From assembly GCF_958298935.1 (NCBI RefSeq), contig NC_084929.1:29081501-29145500 (forward strand): a DNA stretch of 64,000 nt. Direction: 5' to 3'. The notes under the pieces are model-generated. The model was not told the origin of the DNA and did no database searches. It saw only the letters and a list, made by a program, of their open reading frames with translations. The position numbers were made by a program, and so were the translations under genes. Positions 1 to 10,624 of the stretch are shown one piece after another. The stretch comes from Phragmites australis. Its lineage: Eukaryota; Streptophyta; Magnoliopsida; Poales; Poaceae. Within the stretch, counting starts at the first letter, position 1; each line of letters begins with the position of its first letter.

Positions 1-176
1 TATTACTGTTTACAGAGGCTGACAACGGGACCGGAGAGAGAAAAAGAGGAGTAGAAGGTAGAAAGTAGGGTAGCTGCTGGAGATGAAAAAATAAAGGATA
101 CTGTAATAGTGATAGGAGATACTGTAATAGTATTTTTGAGGATAAAAATCTGAGATAGCTGCTGGAGATGACCTAA
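1..176. repeat. MITE remnant, right-hand part (copy 1)
   Basis: The stretch opens with tattactgtttacagaggct and ends in ctgctggagatgaccta. Diverged copies of the same sequence occur at about 1345-1510 and 43736-43870. The last copy joins to a left half beginning gggcatcttcagcag, so the family appears to be a small terminal-inverted-repeat element of the kind common in grass genomes. Only the right part of this copy is in the window. The short minus-strand open frame across it is not a gene. Confidence 0.5.
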
Positions 177-299
177 ATTAAGCAAGCCAAAGCTACATTG
201 CTGCTCACGATGGGCATCAAAAATTTAGAAGATGCTGCTGTCTTTTCTCTCTCTACATACATATATATATATATGTGTTACATATATATGTATATGTAG

Positions 300-502
300 G
301 GGTCGGTGATATCTTAAAGGGGATGAATTAATATACTTAAAACTATTTTAGCTTTAAAAATAATACAAGATAAATCTATATCAAATTCTAACTAAATATG
401 CTCTAAGTTTATCTAGTATGTCTACTCTACCGATCAAAGCGTTTGTAACCTATTTAAGAAGGTAAATTACAAGTAAGTAAATGCGAAAACGTAATTTACT
501 CC
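300..502 (-). repeat. Fragment of the LTR of the Copia element at 22109-28403
   Basis: The sequence follows the plus-strand start of the two long LTRs at 22109 and 26766, with the same order of words: acaagataaatctatatcaa, ctctaagtttatctag, tctactctaccgatcaaa and gaaggtaaattacaa. Similarity starts near the LTR edge (ggtcggtgatatc against gattggtgacgtc) and fades after about 200 bases. This is a truncated, diverged relic with no detectable partner LTR nearby. Confidence 0.6.
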
Positions 503-834
503 AGCTTGTGATGAGAGGGGAGGGGTTGTATTTTGTAAAACTGACGTATGTGGTCTGGTAGGGTCCTGGTAAGAGCAGAACTTGTATTACTATGCTGCCA
601 CTGCCGGTAGTTCCATCGTTAGTCTTTGCCATGATGCTAGCGGCATAGGAAACTTACGTTTTTTTATTCACTTGCATTTCATTTTTGAAACCTCTATTCA
701 CGTGCATTCTCCACCGAGAGGAAATGCGTACGGAATAATCCAGCTTGTGTATACCGTGCTGTGCGACAGATCGTTGATATATGGGAATCAGTATCGGTCA
801 CTGAACAATACGATTCGTGTCAAATAGTGAATCA
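503..834. other. Unassigned intergenic DNA
   Basis: No coding signal, RNA gene or clear transposon end was recognised here. The end of the stretch (tcaaatagtga) resembles the sequence just before the GC-rich repeat at 5862, so the duplicated unit may begin slightly upstream of 835. Confidence 0.4.
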
Positions 835-1340
835 GTGATGTGGACGGGTGGCTGGCGATGCGCTGCTTCTTTGACGTGGACTGCACCTCATGCATCAATT
901 TCTCGTCACCCCGGCCCCGCCGGCGCGTCCGAGCTGTCGTCCCGCTCGGGCGGGCCGGCCGGCCGTAGGATTTGCGGGGGAGGACGTGAAGCAGAGGAGC
1001 CCGCGCGGCCTCCTTGTGCAGGCCAGCAGGCGTGTTTGGTTCGATCGGTTCGTGCGTGCGCGCCGGCGCTGCGGAGTTTGCACATGCACGCCGTGTAGGT
1101 TGCCCAGCCCGGCGGTTCGCGCCCGGCCGTGCGGAGCCAAGTTTGGGTGCCACGCCCGCGTCAGTCAGACCGAAAATCACTTCGGTATGGGGTAATCTTC
1201 CGTGCGTCCCAACGAAAAGCCGCGGCGCTGCGTGCGTGACAGCGTGAGCTTCCCGAATGCCCCGCACCGGTCCGCTTAACTCGGCGCGCACCACCCACGG
1301 CCACTGTGCTGCCGAGGCCGTGCCGCTGCGCCGGTATATT
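835..1340. repeat. GC-rich dispersed repeat, copy A
   Basis: The first 55 bases or so (gtgatgtggacgggtggctg onward to ctgcacctca) are nearly identical to 5867-5922. Both copies then continue as GC-rich sequence with scattered matching words such as gcaggcgtgtt and cacgccgtg. All six frames are open here because of the high GC, and no frame resembles a known protein, so I do not call a gene. It may be the interior or end of a TIR element. Confidence 0.45.
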
Positions 1341-1344
1341 ACGC

Positions 1345-1510
1345 TAAACACTGTTTATGGAGGTTGATAAGTAATTTGAAAAAAATGGAGAAGAGTAATA
1401 GAAGGTAGTAAATAGGTAGTTATTAAATATAAAAAAAATAGATGATACTTTAATAGTATTAAGTGATGCTGTAATAGTGTTAAGGGATGTTGTAATAGTA
1501 TTATATGGGA
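1345..1510. repeat. MITE-like remnant (copy 2)
   Basis: This copy starts actgtttatggaggttgat and continues with agtaatagaaggtagtaaat and a series of gatgctgtaatagt words, matching the order in 1-176 and 43736-43870. It is AT-rich and non-coding. The ends are not sharp enough to give a target duplication. Confidence 0.4.
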
Positions 1511-1789
1511 TGATGTCATATCCAGTATTAACGAATAAAATTAAGTGTGGCTTATGTGTGCATAGAAAGTTCAACACACATAAGTATATCACATGTGAAA
1601 TGAAAAAATAATACTTTTGACTTACAACCATTTAAATCTTATATTAAAGACTTCACCTAAACAATCAATTAGCTAAAAGATAGCAACTAAACGACGGCAG
1701 CGGAACAGAAGCATTGGTGACCAAACAACTCCACATGCACCGATCGTAAGACACGCTACTACAACATTAAGTCGTCGTCTTGAAAATCT

Positions 1790-4208
1790 TTAAAGTCTTC
1801 CGCTGAGCAGCATATATGTTGTGGGAGATAGTAAGAGTGAGCACATGGAGTACTCAGCAAGTGTGGTAAAATAATGATATGTAGACTTTTAATAAGAATA
1901 AGTTAACACATAGTATATTTACGTAAATACGAGTAAAGAAAATAATAATGTAATTAAAAATTATTAAACGGTTGTTAAGTGAATGTAACCCAAATAACCC
2001 GACAACTAACCATCCAAAGTTAACCATCACATAAATTATAACCAACTAGTACCACCTGTATTATACTATAACCATCTAATAATATGAGGATTCAAGTCTC
2101 TCATAACCAAGGACACGACTGTTATAATAGTTTTACACTCTGCAGAGATTGTTCAGCTTTCCCCACGAGTCGTGATTTCTATGTTGCCATATTGCGCAAA
2201 TACTTAACACACGCCAGTGGTATATCGTCAAGAGATCATTATGAAGCATTGTCCATTGATTAGGTCCTGATACTCTAACGAATGTCAGCCATGTGTCTAA
2301 CCAATATACTAAGCAAAAACTATCCAACAGGAAAAATAACCAACAACACCTAACACCACTGCTTGGAACGTATCTACAAGCCACCACATGAACCACCATT
2401 ATCAAACCAACTCTATACCCAAAGGGTTCTATGTTACTAAATCAAGTTCATCATCACCATTGCATATGTCCACTAATCCTATAAAAGATACTTTCCAATA
2501 TCCTGACAATATGGCTAAGCAATTCTACCCAAAAGACTCATATCATCTACCATATGAGCTTCTAGAGATGTAAAAAAAAACTAGAGAAAACCCTAACATA
2601 GGTGACTACCCGTCAGATTAATATACACAACATGTAATTTGTAAAACAAAATATTTAAAAATATAGGTACAAGATGATCAAGGACACTTGCCTTCTCCTT
2701 GTTGCTGCTCAGTGTACTCTAGCTCCTGGTCTTGATGTTCCTCAAACTAATCCGGGACGTTGTTGTCTAATCACACAATTACCGACAAAGTACACAAACA
2801 GAACACACTAAGAACAGTAAAAAACCAAATAATAACAAGACAAAATCTATATATAAAGATAGACCTTAAAAAATGAATCTAACAGTGCAAGAATCGCTTA
2901 AAACTGAGCTACGACAAAAACGTTATAAGGCTTTTACTAAACATGAGCTTTTCTGCAAAACTACATTAATTATTAGGATTATCATAATTATTTTTATATT
3001 GAAAAACCTTGATTTACTGTGTGGCTGCTGACCGACTTACACGTGGTTTAAACGGCCAATGTGGCATTGAGGTGGCTAGTGACGTGTCAGGTGACGAGGC
3101 AAGAGCGTTGCCTGGGATAAGTGATGACACGTGACTATGTTTGATGGGTGGCTGAAGGGGTATCGGTGGATCTAATCGGGACCACACGTGTTAGATCTAA
3201 CAGCTCAGAATGAGGGAGGCGGTTGGAGGGGAACTGGACAGCGGCTCCGAGGGTACGAACGGCGGTGCACGGCCGGAGAACGACGCATACGTCGTCGCCG
3301 GTGTCGGATCTCGACGGCGAGCAGCGGCAAACGAAAAGGAGAGCAAGGGGAGTCCATTTTGAGGCTTACCGAGAGCGGTGCTACACTGAAGGTGTGTCAG
3401 TGACGATGAAGGCGACGGCGCACTTGGGAACTCGATGGGAAGAGGTCTTCGGCGGCCGGGGAACCAAGGCGGATGAGGGAGAAGCTTTGGCGATCGCGGG
3501 TAGCTCTGATGGTGGACTCAGCTGAAGCTAGAGGGCACTGAAGCGGCGCGACGGCGAGCTTCACCGGGGCGGCAACGATGAGATCGACCTCGGCAAATTG
3601 TTCTGAAACTTGATGACTTGGCGATGGGAAAACTTAGAGAGGGTCGTGGGAACTTATATAGGCGGGCGAAGGAGGGCTCGGGATGTCCTAGGACTCTTAG
3701 GCGGTGTCTGATTTGAATCGGACTTAGCAGCGGTGGTCGTTTCGGAGAAGGAGAAGATGGGCGTGACGTGGGGGTGAAGGCAGGAAGCGGCCAGGCATGT
3801 TCTCGGATGCGGGTGGGCGCACGTGGGAGCTGGTCGAGCGGTGAGCAGCGAGTTGGGCCAGGAGCACAGACGCAGGCCTAGGAGGATGAGCGGAAAGGAT
3901 CAGGCCGAGGTGGCATGCAGGGCTGGCGGCAAGTTGGGTCGAGAGAGAAAACAGAGGGGATGAGGCTCGGGAGAGGGTTTTAGTTTTAATCTTTTTCATT
4001 TGTTTTCTAAAAGCTTTTGAATTCAAATCCAAAGCAAAGAAATTTAAATCAAAAAGCTAAAAAAAATAAATAAAACAAAGGAACCCTAGATACCTAATAA
4101 CAGCATGAATACATGTTAGACAAATATAACATATGCCAATTTGGGTTTTAATTTTATAAAATAGGTTTTATCTTATTCTATTTTTTTTAATGAAAATCAA
4201 AGTGTTAC
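1790..4208 (-). mobile_element. Decayed Tat/RIRE2-type Gypsy region (non-coding part and LTR)
   Basis: The evidence is mostly resemblance in layout. Near 2133-2573 lies a degenerate reading region. Near 3190-3720 is a GC-rich region with many gacggcg and cggcg words, as found in the long non-coding parts of Tat-lineage Gypsy elements. At 3960-4208 AT-rich sequence ends in aaagtgttaca, whose complement tgtaacacttt is a typical LTR start for that lineage. No gag, protease, RT or integrase motif was found, and neither a second LTR nor a target duplication. Short open frames here are broken and should not be read as genes. Confidence 0.35.
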
Positions 4209-4430
4209 AGATAAATTTCTAAGTATTTGCTGGAGATAAACGAGAACAATATTGAATCAAAACACTATCTCGATCTAGCTCCACCGGTATATTTACCACA
4301 GGAAAATCGAGATGATTCAGACCCAACTAACACCAAAGGGGGCTTTCTGAGATGAAATCACACACGACGAACAAAACAAAACGATCCAAATACCTGGAAG
4401 TCAAGGCACAGTCCCGCACGGCCTAAGGAG

Positions 4431-5053
4431 TAAGGATGGAAACGGATCGAATACGCATGTAATCGAATTCGGATAGTACGATTTACCACATTTTAATCCA
4501 AATGCGAATACGGATCCGGATATCCTCGAATACGAATACGAATCGGATATTTCGAATACGAATCCGTATTCGGATATCTACTCGATCTTCGAAATTCAGG
4601 TGGGAAATTTAAATTTTTGAAAAAAATTGACTGAAATTTAATAAAATTCGACTGAAATTTGTTCTAATTTGATTGGGCCGGAATTTTAGAAATTTTGTTC
4701 AAAATTCATGTTGGAAATTTAAATTTTTGATCAAATTTAACTGAAATTTGATGAAATTTGACTGAAATTTGTTCCAATTTGATTGGGTTGGAATTTTGTT
4801 CATATCTGAAATTTCTAAAACTTTAGCGAAATTTGGTTCCCTGGTTGGCGGATACAGATACGAATCAGATATATCTCGAATTCGGATATCAACATTTGAA
4901 TCCGAATATCGAAAACGAATTCGGATATATCCATTTTAGTATCCATTTCAGAAAAGAATACGGATACGGATACAGATACGGATATCTATATTCGTATTTT
5001 AACGGATACGAAATCGGATAATTCAGATTTACTACCGTCCATTTCCACCCCTA
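4431..5053. mobile_element. Non-autonomous hAT-like element
   Basis: The left end TAAGGATGGAAACGGA pairs with the complement of the right end (TAGGGGTGGAAATGGA) at 13 of 16 positions. Both subterminal zones are packed with gaatacg/ggatat words, a hallmark of short hAT derivatives. The core is AT-rich and non-coding. The flanks share aaggag (4425-4430 and 5055-5060), a probable remnant of an 8-bp target duplication. The ends resemble those of the larger hAT at 7142. Confidence 0.65.
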
Positions 5054-5861
5054 CAAGGAGCACATGAGCCATACAAATTAATAGAAACAAACTAAAAGGA
5101 GCCCAAAAGGGAAATAAAAAGAAGCGAACGGACTTATCACCTACACTTGCAGTTGACGCGACACATGTCGTTCGTTTTGCTCTCGATCCAGCGACCTGTA
5201 CGATCCATCGATGTGCTAACTCGTGATATCACTGTGCATCCGGGGTATGAACCCCGGTCAGTACCGTGGGAGGGTACTATTAATTGACGCATTGTCGCGC
5301 TGAGTGCAGATACATTTGGAATGAGACAAATCGATTAGCATCGTAACGCAGACAAAATGGCCATCCTTAACAGGTTTAATCAGAGAACAGTAATGTGAAC
5401 CAGCAATATGCTGAAAGCTACACGGTTACACCAAATTAAAAGAAGCGCAGCAGAGACCCCAAAAAAACTCCACTCCTGTGTCTCTGAAAATGAGTTGTCT
5501 TGCAGAAATCATTGAGAGGGGCCAGGGGAATAATGGGAACGTTCCTACCGTAATTCTGTGGTTATAGCGTACTAAAACCGGAGCTGAACAAGTGTTCAAC
5601 TCCGGTGATATATCCTTCTTGTTGCTCCTAATTCTTCAAGCATATGGCTGGAGGATTTAATATCCGGAATTCCAGATACAGAGAGCTGACTTCCTCGAAA
5701 CATTTAAATTTGTCAGTAAACTTGCCTCTACACATGTACGATGATCAAGCTTGGACATATCGGTTGCACTGGGCAAACGACACGTTAGCCGGCATATCAA
5801 TATCGATGCACCAAACGTGGCATCGGTACACAAAACGTTTGGCAACCACTGGATAGCTTCA
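5054..5861. other. Unassigned intergenic DNA
   Basis: No recognisable gene, RNA or transposon end. The open frames at 5644-5917 lack any family resemblance and overlap on both strands, as expected by chance. Confidence 0.4.
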
Positions 5862-6185
5862 AATAGTGATGTGGACGGATAGTTGGCGATGCGCCGCTTC
5901 TTTGACGTGGACTGCACCTCACCTCGCGCCGGGGCCCGCCACGGCGCCGCGCGGCGTGCCGTCGTTCCGCTCGGGGTCGCCCGCGCCCCACTGGCCGGTC
6001 ACCAGTGTCCAGTCTAGCGGGAGCGGCACGGTGGAGAATTTGGAAACAGAGCTGCGCATTCCGTGCAGACGCGCTCTCCGCGTGCAGGCGTGTTCGGTTC
6101 GGTTCGTGGGCGGTTTCCCTTTCACGCCGTGCGGATGGCCCAGGCCCGGTGATTTGCGCCCGATCGTGCTGAGCAGCGTACGCCC
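5862..6185. repeat. GC-rich dispersed repeat, copy B
   Basis: This stretch begins with the sequence shared with 835-890 and then stays GC-rich with partial similarity to copy A. It abuts the left end of the MULE at about 6190. GC-driven open frames on both strands have no recognisable product. Confidence 0.45.
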
Positions 6186-6468
6186 GCCGAGCTTTTTTGT
6201 ATTTTTGTATTTTTATATTAAATATTTAAATAAATAGATTCTTAATGACAAAATTTACAGAAATAGTCGCCTACCATTATCTGAAACAGCTGCAGTCTTT
6301 TTAGAAGACGGTAAAGAGGTCACGGTAGCACATCCACCTCTTACCACCCTCTCAGAGAGCTATGGAGCCCAACCGTGTGCCTGCCGCCCTAACTGCCCTC
6401 TTAGAGAGCGGGTAGGGACCTCTCTAGCGCCCATCATCCTTACCGTCCTCGAGCCCCCCGTCCACCAC

Positions 6469-6475
6469 TATATAA
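6469..6475 (+). promoter_or_regulatory. TATA box of MULE copy 1
   Basis: TATATAA lies in the same place relative to the left end, and upstream of the same purine-rich leader, as TATAAAA at 59587 in MULE copy 2. Conservation of position between two diverged copies supports a former transposase promoter. Confidence 0.5.
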
Positions 6476-7133
6476 TGGTCAAAATTCAGTAAACTTCTCA
6501 TTTTAATCTGGAAAAAATGAAAGGAAGAGGAGAGGACAAGAGAGAGAAGAGAAGAGAAGAGGAGAGGAGAGAAAAGGGAGGCAGCGCGGCGAAGTTCTAC
6601 TGTTTTTGATTTGCGGATTTTTGGATCTCGTTTTTTGGTAATTTTTTTAGACTTATATTTTAGAAATTAAAATACCACTAGATCTAGGGTTTAGCGGCAT
6701 AACGATAGTTATATTATATGCGATATAGGGTTTAGAAATGTACGATATTCTATATTTTGTATTATATTGTAAAGATTAATTATGATAGGATAGAATAGTC
6801 ATCAGATGCATAGTAGTATTTAGAGTATGATAGTTTCGAATATCTAGATTTTATAGAATAATGATGTAAGTAATAATTATAGCTAATTAGAAATTTTATT
6901 AAATAGATGGATGGTTAATTAGTTTAATTTGGTTAGTTTGCTTAGGGGCAGTATTAAATAAACCTATTGTTAGGTGATCATCGGTGCCGGTAATTTTGTT
7001 AGAGTTTCGATAATCAGAAATATAGTTTTTTTATTAACATTGGATATATTTTCAGATATATTATCGTGAAGGTCAAATTAGTTATGGTCCTAACGGTGTA
7101 GATCTCTCTGTATTTCAGCATGTCATTAAGGGA

Positions 7134-7141
7134 CTTAGTAG
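7134..7141. repeat. Left 8-bp target duplication of the hAT
   Basis: CTTAGTAG, identical to 10617-10624. The uninterrupted site is visible in MULE copy 2 as ggtcttagtaaagct, confirming the insertion point. Confidence 0.9.
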
Positions 7142-7379
7142 TAGGGTTGAAAACGGGCGGGAAAAATCCCGTCCCGTCCCGTCCTGTTTTCTACTTTTTT
7201 CCCGACTGATTTCGTATTTTCGGAATTATGCGAAAACGGTTCGAAAATGGGAAAGTCCATGCGAAAACGGGATCGAAAACGGTATCTCTATTATCCCGAC
7301 CGTATTTTCGAAATACCATATTTATTCAGGATTTTTCCGCCGAAATCCCGTTTTCAATTTTAGCCCAGCCCACAGCCCA

Positions 7380-7900
7380 CAGTCCCACACCATGTCCACA
7401 TGCCGCACTCCGGCTGGACCGGCTCTGCAGTCCGTACGCAGTCCAGCTAGATCTACCGATCCCCACTCCCCAGCCAACGCCGTACGCCGCTCGTCTCCCG
7501 TCCCCAGGCTGCGCCGCCCGTCGCCTGTCCGGCTGTCCCCAGCTTGCGCGGCTACGCCTCCCGTCGTCCGTCCCCACTCCCCAGCCTGCACGGCAGCGCC
7601 GCCCGTCGCCCCCATCCCCAGGCAGCACCGCCCGTCGCCTGTCGCCCTGTCCCCAGGCAGCGCCGCCCGTCCCAAGCCTGCGCGGCTGCGTCGCCCGTCG
7701 CCCCGTCCCCAGGCAGCGCCGCCCATCGCCCGTGCCCAGCCTGCGTCGCCCGTCGCCCCGTCCCCAGCCTGCACCGGCTGCCGTCCACAGCCTGCGCCGC
7801 CCGTCTCCCGTCCCTAGGCTGCGCCGCCCGTCTCCCGTCCCCAGGCTGCGCCGCTCGTCGCTCGTCCCCAGCGGCAGCGCCATCCCCAGCCAGGCGCCAG
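7380..7900. repeat. GC-rich degenerate tandem repeat inside the hAT
   Basis: A unit like gcgccgcccgtcgcccgtccc ending in ccaggct or ccagcct is repeated about twenty times with variation. It holds long open frames in all six directions rich in Pro, Arg, Ser and Ala. That is a composition effect, so none is called as a gene. It lies between the left end and the transposase and may be upstream promoter DNA of the element. Confidence 0.7.
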
Positions 7901-8358
7901 CGCACGGAGCAGTGGTTCGGCCGGCAGGCCCGGGCGCCCGACACTCAGCACGTCGTCGTCCACTCATCCTATATCAGAAATTCAAAATGGACCTTTCAGA
8001 AGGTATCTATAGTGTATATTTAACTTTGAATTTTCATTGAAAAATACTATATGAGAATAGACCAAGGGAATTATCACAACGGTTATGCCCCTTTTGAAGA
8101 AATCCATAGTCCATTTCTAAATGTGATCCTTCGTTCTGAAACTAAGTATTGGAAGATGACTCATGTCGAACAACAGCAGGTAAAGTAATAAGTGCACTAC
8201 CAAATTCAAATGTTTTAAACATAACAGAGGTTTTGAAAATTACAGATATGACAATATATAAATCAAATCATCACTTGGCAAAGTCTAACTCATGTTTCAG
8301 TTTCTCCCAAGCCTATAAGATGGATATTTATCTTTGTTTGATCTATAATATATTGCAG

Positions 8359-10220
8359 GATGTAAGAGGCCTGCAAATGCGAGTGTTACAGCTAGCTCAA
8401 CTCCTGCAGCATCTGAAAGTGAGAGGGGTTCTGTGCCAAGTGAAGATGCACATAGAACCATTGGCAGTGGCACTGGTGATGTAGTTGCAACTCCAGATGT
8501 TGTTTGTATTGATGAGCAAGAGGAAGAGCAACCTCAGCTTACTGGAAAGAGACAAAAGAAGTGCACATCTGAAGTCTGGCAGTACTTTATCAAGAAAAAA
8601 GAGATAGTAGTGGTGAACGGGCAGAAGTTTGAGCAGTTGTGGGGGTATTGCAATTTTCTAAATTGCAAGACCAAATATAGAGCTGAGAGCAACCATGGAA
8701 CCACTGAATTTAAGAACCATCTAAAGTCAGCACATAGTATTGTAAAAGGACAACAACAGCTCAAAGTTGGTAAAGATCATGGAAGTGACATTACTCATGT
8801 TCAGACTTACAGGTATGATCAAGAAGCTAGCGTAAAGAAATTTTACTTGGCAATAACTATGCATGAGTACCCTTTCAATATAGTTGAGCATGAATATCTT
8901 GTTGATTTCATTAAGTCCCTGCGCCCAAGCTTTCCAATCAAGTCTCGTGTCACTGTTAGAAAAGAAATAATTGATATATATTTGAAAGAAAAGGAGAAGT
9001 TGTATGGATACTTTAAAACTGTCCATTGTCGATTTAGTGCAACCATGGATATGTGGACATCATGTCAGAATAAATCATACATGTGTGTCACCATTCATTG
9101 GATAGATTAAGATTGGCATATTCAGAAGAGAATTATTGGTTTCTTTCATGTGGAAGGACGACATACTGGTGAAAGGTTGTCAGAGACCTTCACTGAAGTT
9201 ATGGTTAGATGGTACATTGAGAAGAAATTGTTTTCTTTGACTTTGGATAATGCTAGTGCAAATGAAGTAGCAGTCAATGATATAATTTCCGATCTCAATG
9301 TGAATGTTCATGCTTCTTTAGTTTGTGAAGGTCTGTTTTTTCATGTGAGATGTGCCTGTCATATACTTAATCTGGTTGCTAGAGATGGATTGAAAGTAAT
9401 TTCAGGAACAATTGACAAAGTGAAAGCACTTGTGCTAGCTGTGAAAAGCTCTCCATTGCAGTGGGAGGAACTTATGAAGTGTGCTACTGAGTCTGGATTG
9501 GACACATCGAAGGGTCTCTCACTTGATGTTTCAACAAGGTGGAATTCAACGTATCTGATGCTGAGGGATGCCTTGTACTACAAGGCTGCTTTTGTGAGGC
9601 TTAAGTCTTCAAATCGCCGTAAGTATGAGAAAATATCTCCATCTCGTGTTGAATGGAACAAGGCACTACAACTTTTTCAATGCTTGAAGAAATTCTATGA
9701 TGGCCATACAAGTATCAACAGTTGCATCTGAGTCTGCTTTTAGTGCTGGTGGTCGTGTCATTGATCCTTACCGTAGTTGTCTTGATCCAGAGATGGTAGA
9801 AGCTTTGATTTGCACTAAAGATTGGGTAAAGGCCGCAAGAAAAGGTGATACTTTATTTAGTTACAATTGTGCAAGGATTGATTTTTTTTTCATTTACTAA
9901 TGTAACTGTTTATTGGCTTTGTCTTTCGCTTTGAATTTTCAGATTCTAACAATGTTGCTTCAATTGCAAGTGATCTTGAGGTTCTATCTACTGCCATGGC
10001 TAATAAAATATTGATTGAGGTATGTTCCATAAAATATGCAACATCGTTGCTTCAATTTTAGTGATCTTGAGGTTCTGTCTACTCTATGGCTAATAATGTT
10101 GCTTCAATTTTAGTGCTGCTGATTCTCATATTCTGCGTGTTTGAAATGTAGGAGAATGAGAATGAGGAGAAAGAAGAAACAGAAAGTGATCCAGATATGA
10201 TGAATGATGCTGATGAGTGA
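8359..10220 (+). pseudogene. hAT transposase pseudogene (RICESLEEPER/ZBED-like)
   Basis: A plant hAT transposase would bind the element ends and catalyse excision and insertion. Visible parts in order: an exon beginning at the acceptor ttgcag/GATG (8359); a BED-type zinc-finger region (EVWQYF, GTTEFKNHLKSAH); the RNase-H-like core (FSATMDMWTS; LTLDNASANE; FHVRCACHILNLVARDGL; SLDVSTRWNSTYLML); and the hAT dimerisation motif STVASESAFSAGGRVIDPYR. The C-terminal exons join in phase: end 9844 to 9943-10019 to 10152-10220, giving an acidic tail. Breaks: a TAA at 9108-9110 inside one frame, and an internal deletion near 9700 joining KKFYDG to the dimerisation region out of frame. That deletion removes the roughly 200 residues that normally lie between and should carry the last catalytic Glu. 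It is inactive. Confidence 0.85.
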
Positions 10221-10616
10221 TGAGCTGTCGGCTACGTGGAAAAATATTTGTCTATGTGTTTTGCACTTTTGCTATCCTATATTCCTATTAGGCTATTATT
10301 GTGACTATATTGTGTCGGTGTGTGAATTTTCTATTTGTGACTTATATGTCATTATGTGAACGCAACACGGTTGAATGTGGTATACTAGTGTGACAGTATT
10401 CAAACATCTAGTGTATAAAAATTGATCGGTTATGTCCGGTTTGAATTACCGGTTCCCGACCGATACCGACGTGTTTCCATTCGGTTTAATTCGTTTCCGA
10501 TATCCCGACATTTCCGAGTTCGTACCCGTTTCCGACTTTCCCGTTTTCGAGATAAAATGTGAAAGTAAAAACGGTTAGAGGGTTTTCCAGACCGTTCCTG
10601 TCCGTTTTCAACCCTA

Positions 10617-10624
10617 CTTAGTAG
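10617..10624. repeat. Right 8-bp target duplication of the hAT
   Basis: CTTAGTAG, exact copy of 7134-7141. The MULE sequence resumes immediately after it with agccaatgag. Confidence 0.9.

Larger units (their letters stand above)
7142..10616 (+). mobile_element. hAT transposon with defective transposase
   Basis: The element is 3,475 bp, with perfect 15-bp terminal inverted repeats TAGGGTTGAAAACGG and an exact 8-bp target duplication CTTAGTAG on both sides. Subterminal zones hold many gaaaacgg/ccgttttc and cccgtcccg words, the likely transposase-binding sites. Inside are a GC-rich tandem array and a RICESLEEPER-type transposase pseudogene. The exact duplication implies insertion more recent than the decay of the host MULE. 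The internal deletion in the transposase makes it non-autonomous now; it could still move if a relative supplied transposase. Confidence 0.92.

Noticed and set aside
1790..2575. A small host gene (61-90-codon frames)
   Set aside because: The frames are short, interrupted and lie within sequence that resembles the non-coding region of Gypsy elements.
7228..8040. Open frames of 130-270 codons in all six phases, rich in Pro/Arg/Ser
   Set aside because: They follow from a GC-rich tandem repeat that lacks stop codons in every frame; no domain and no codon-phase signal.
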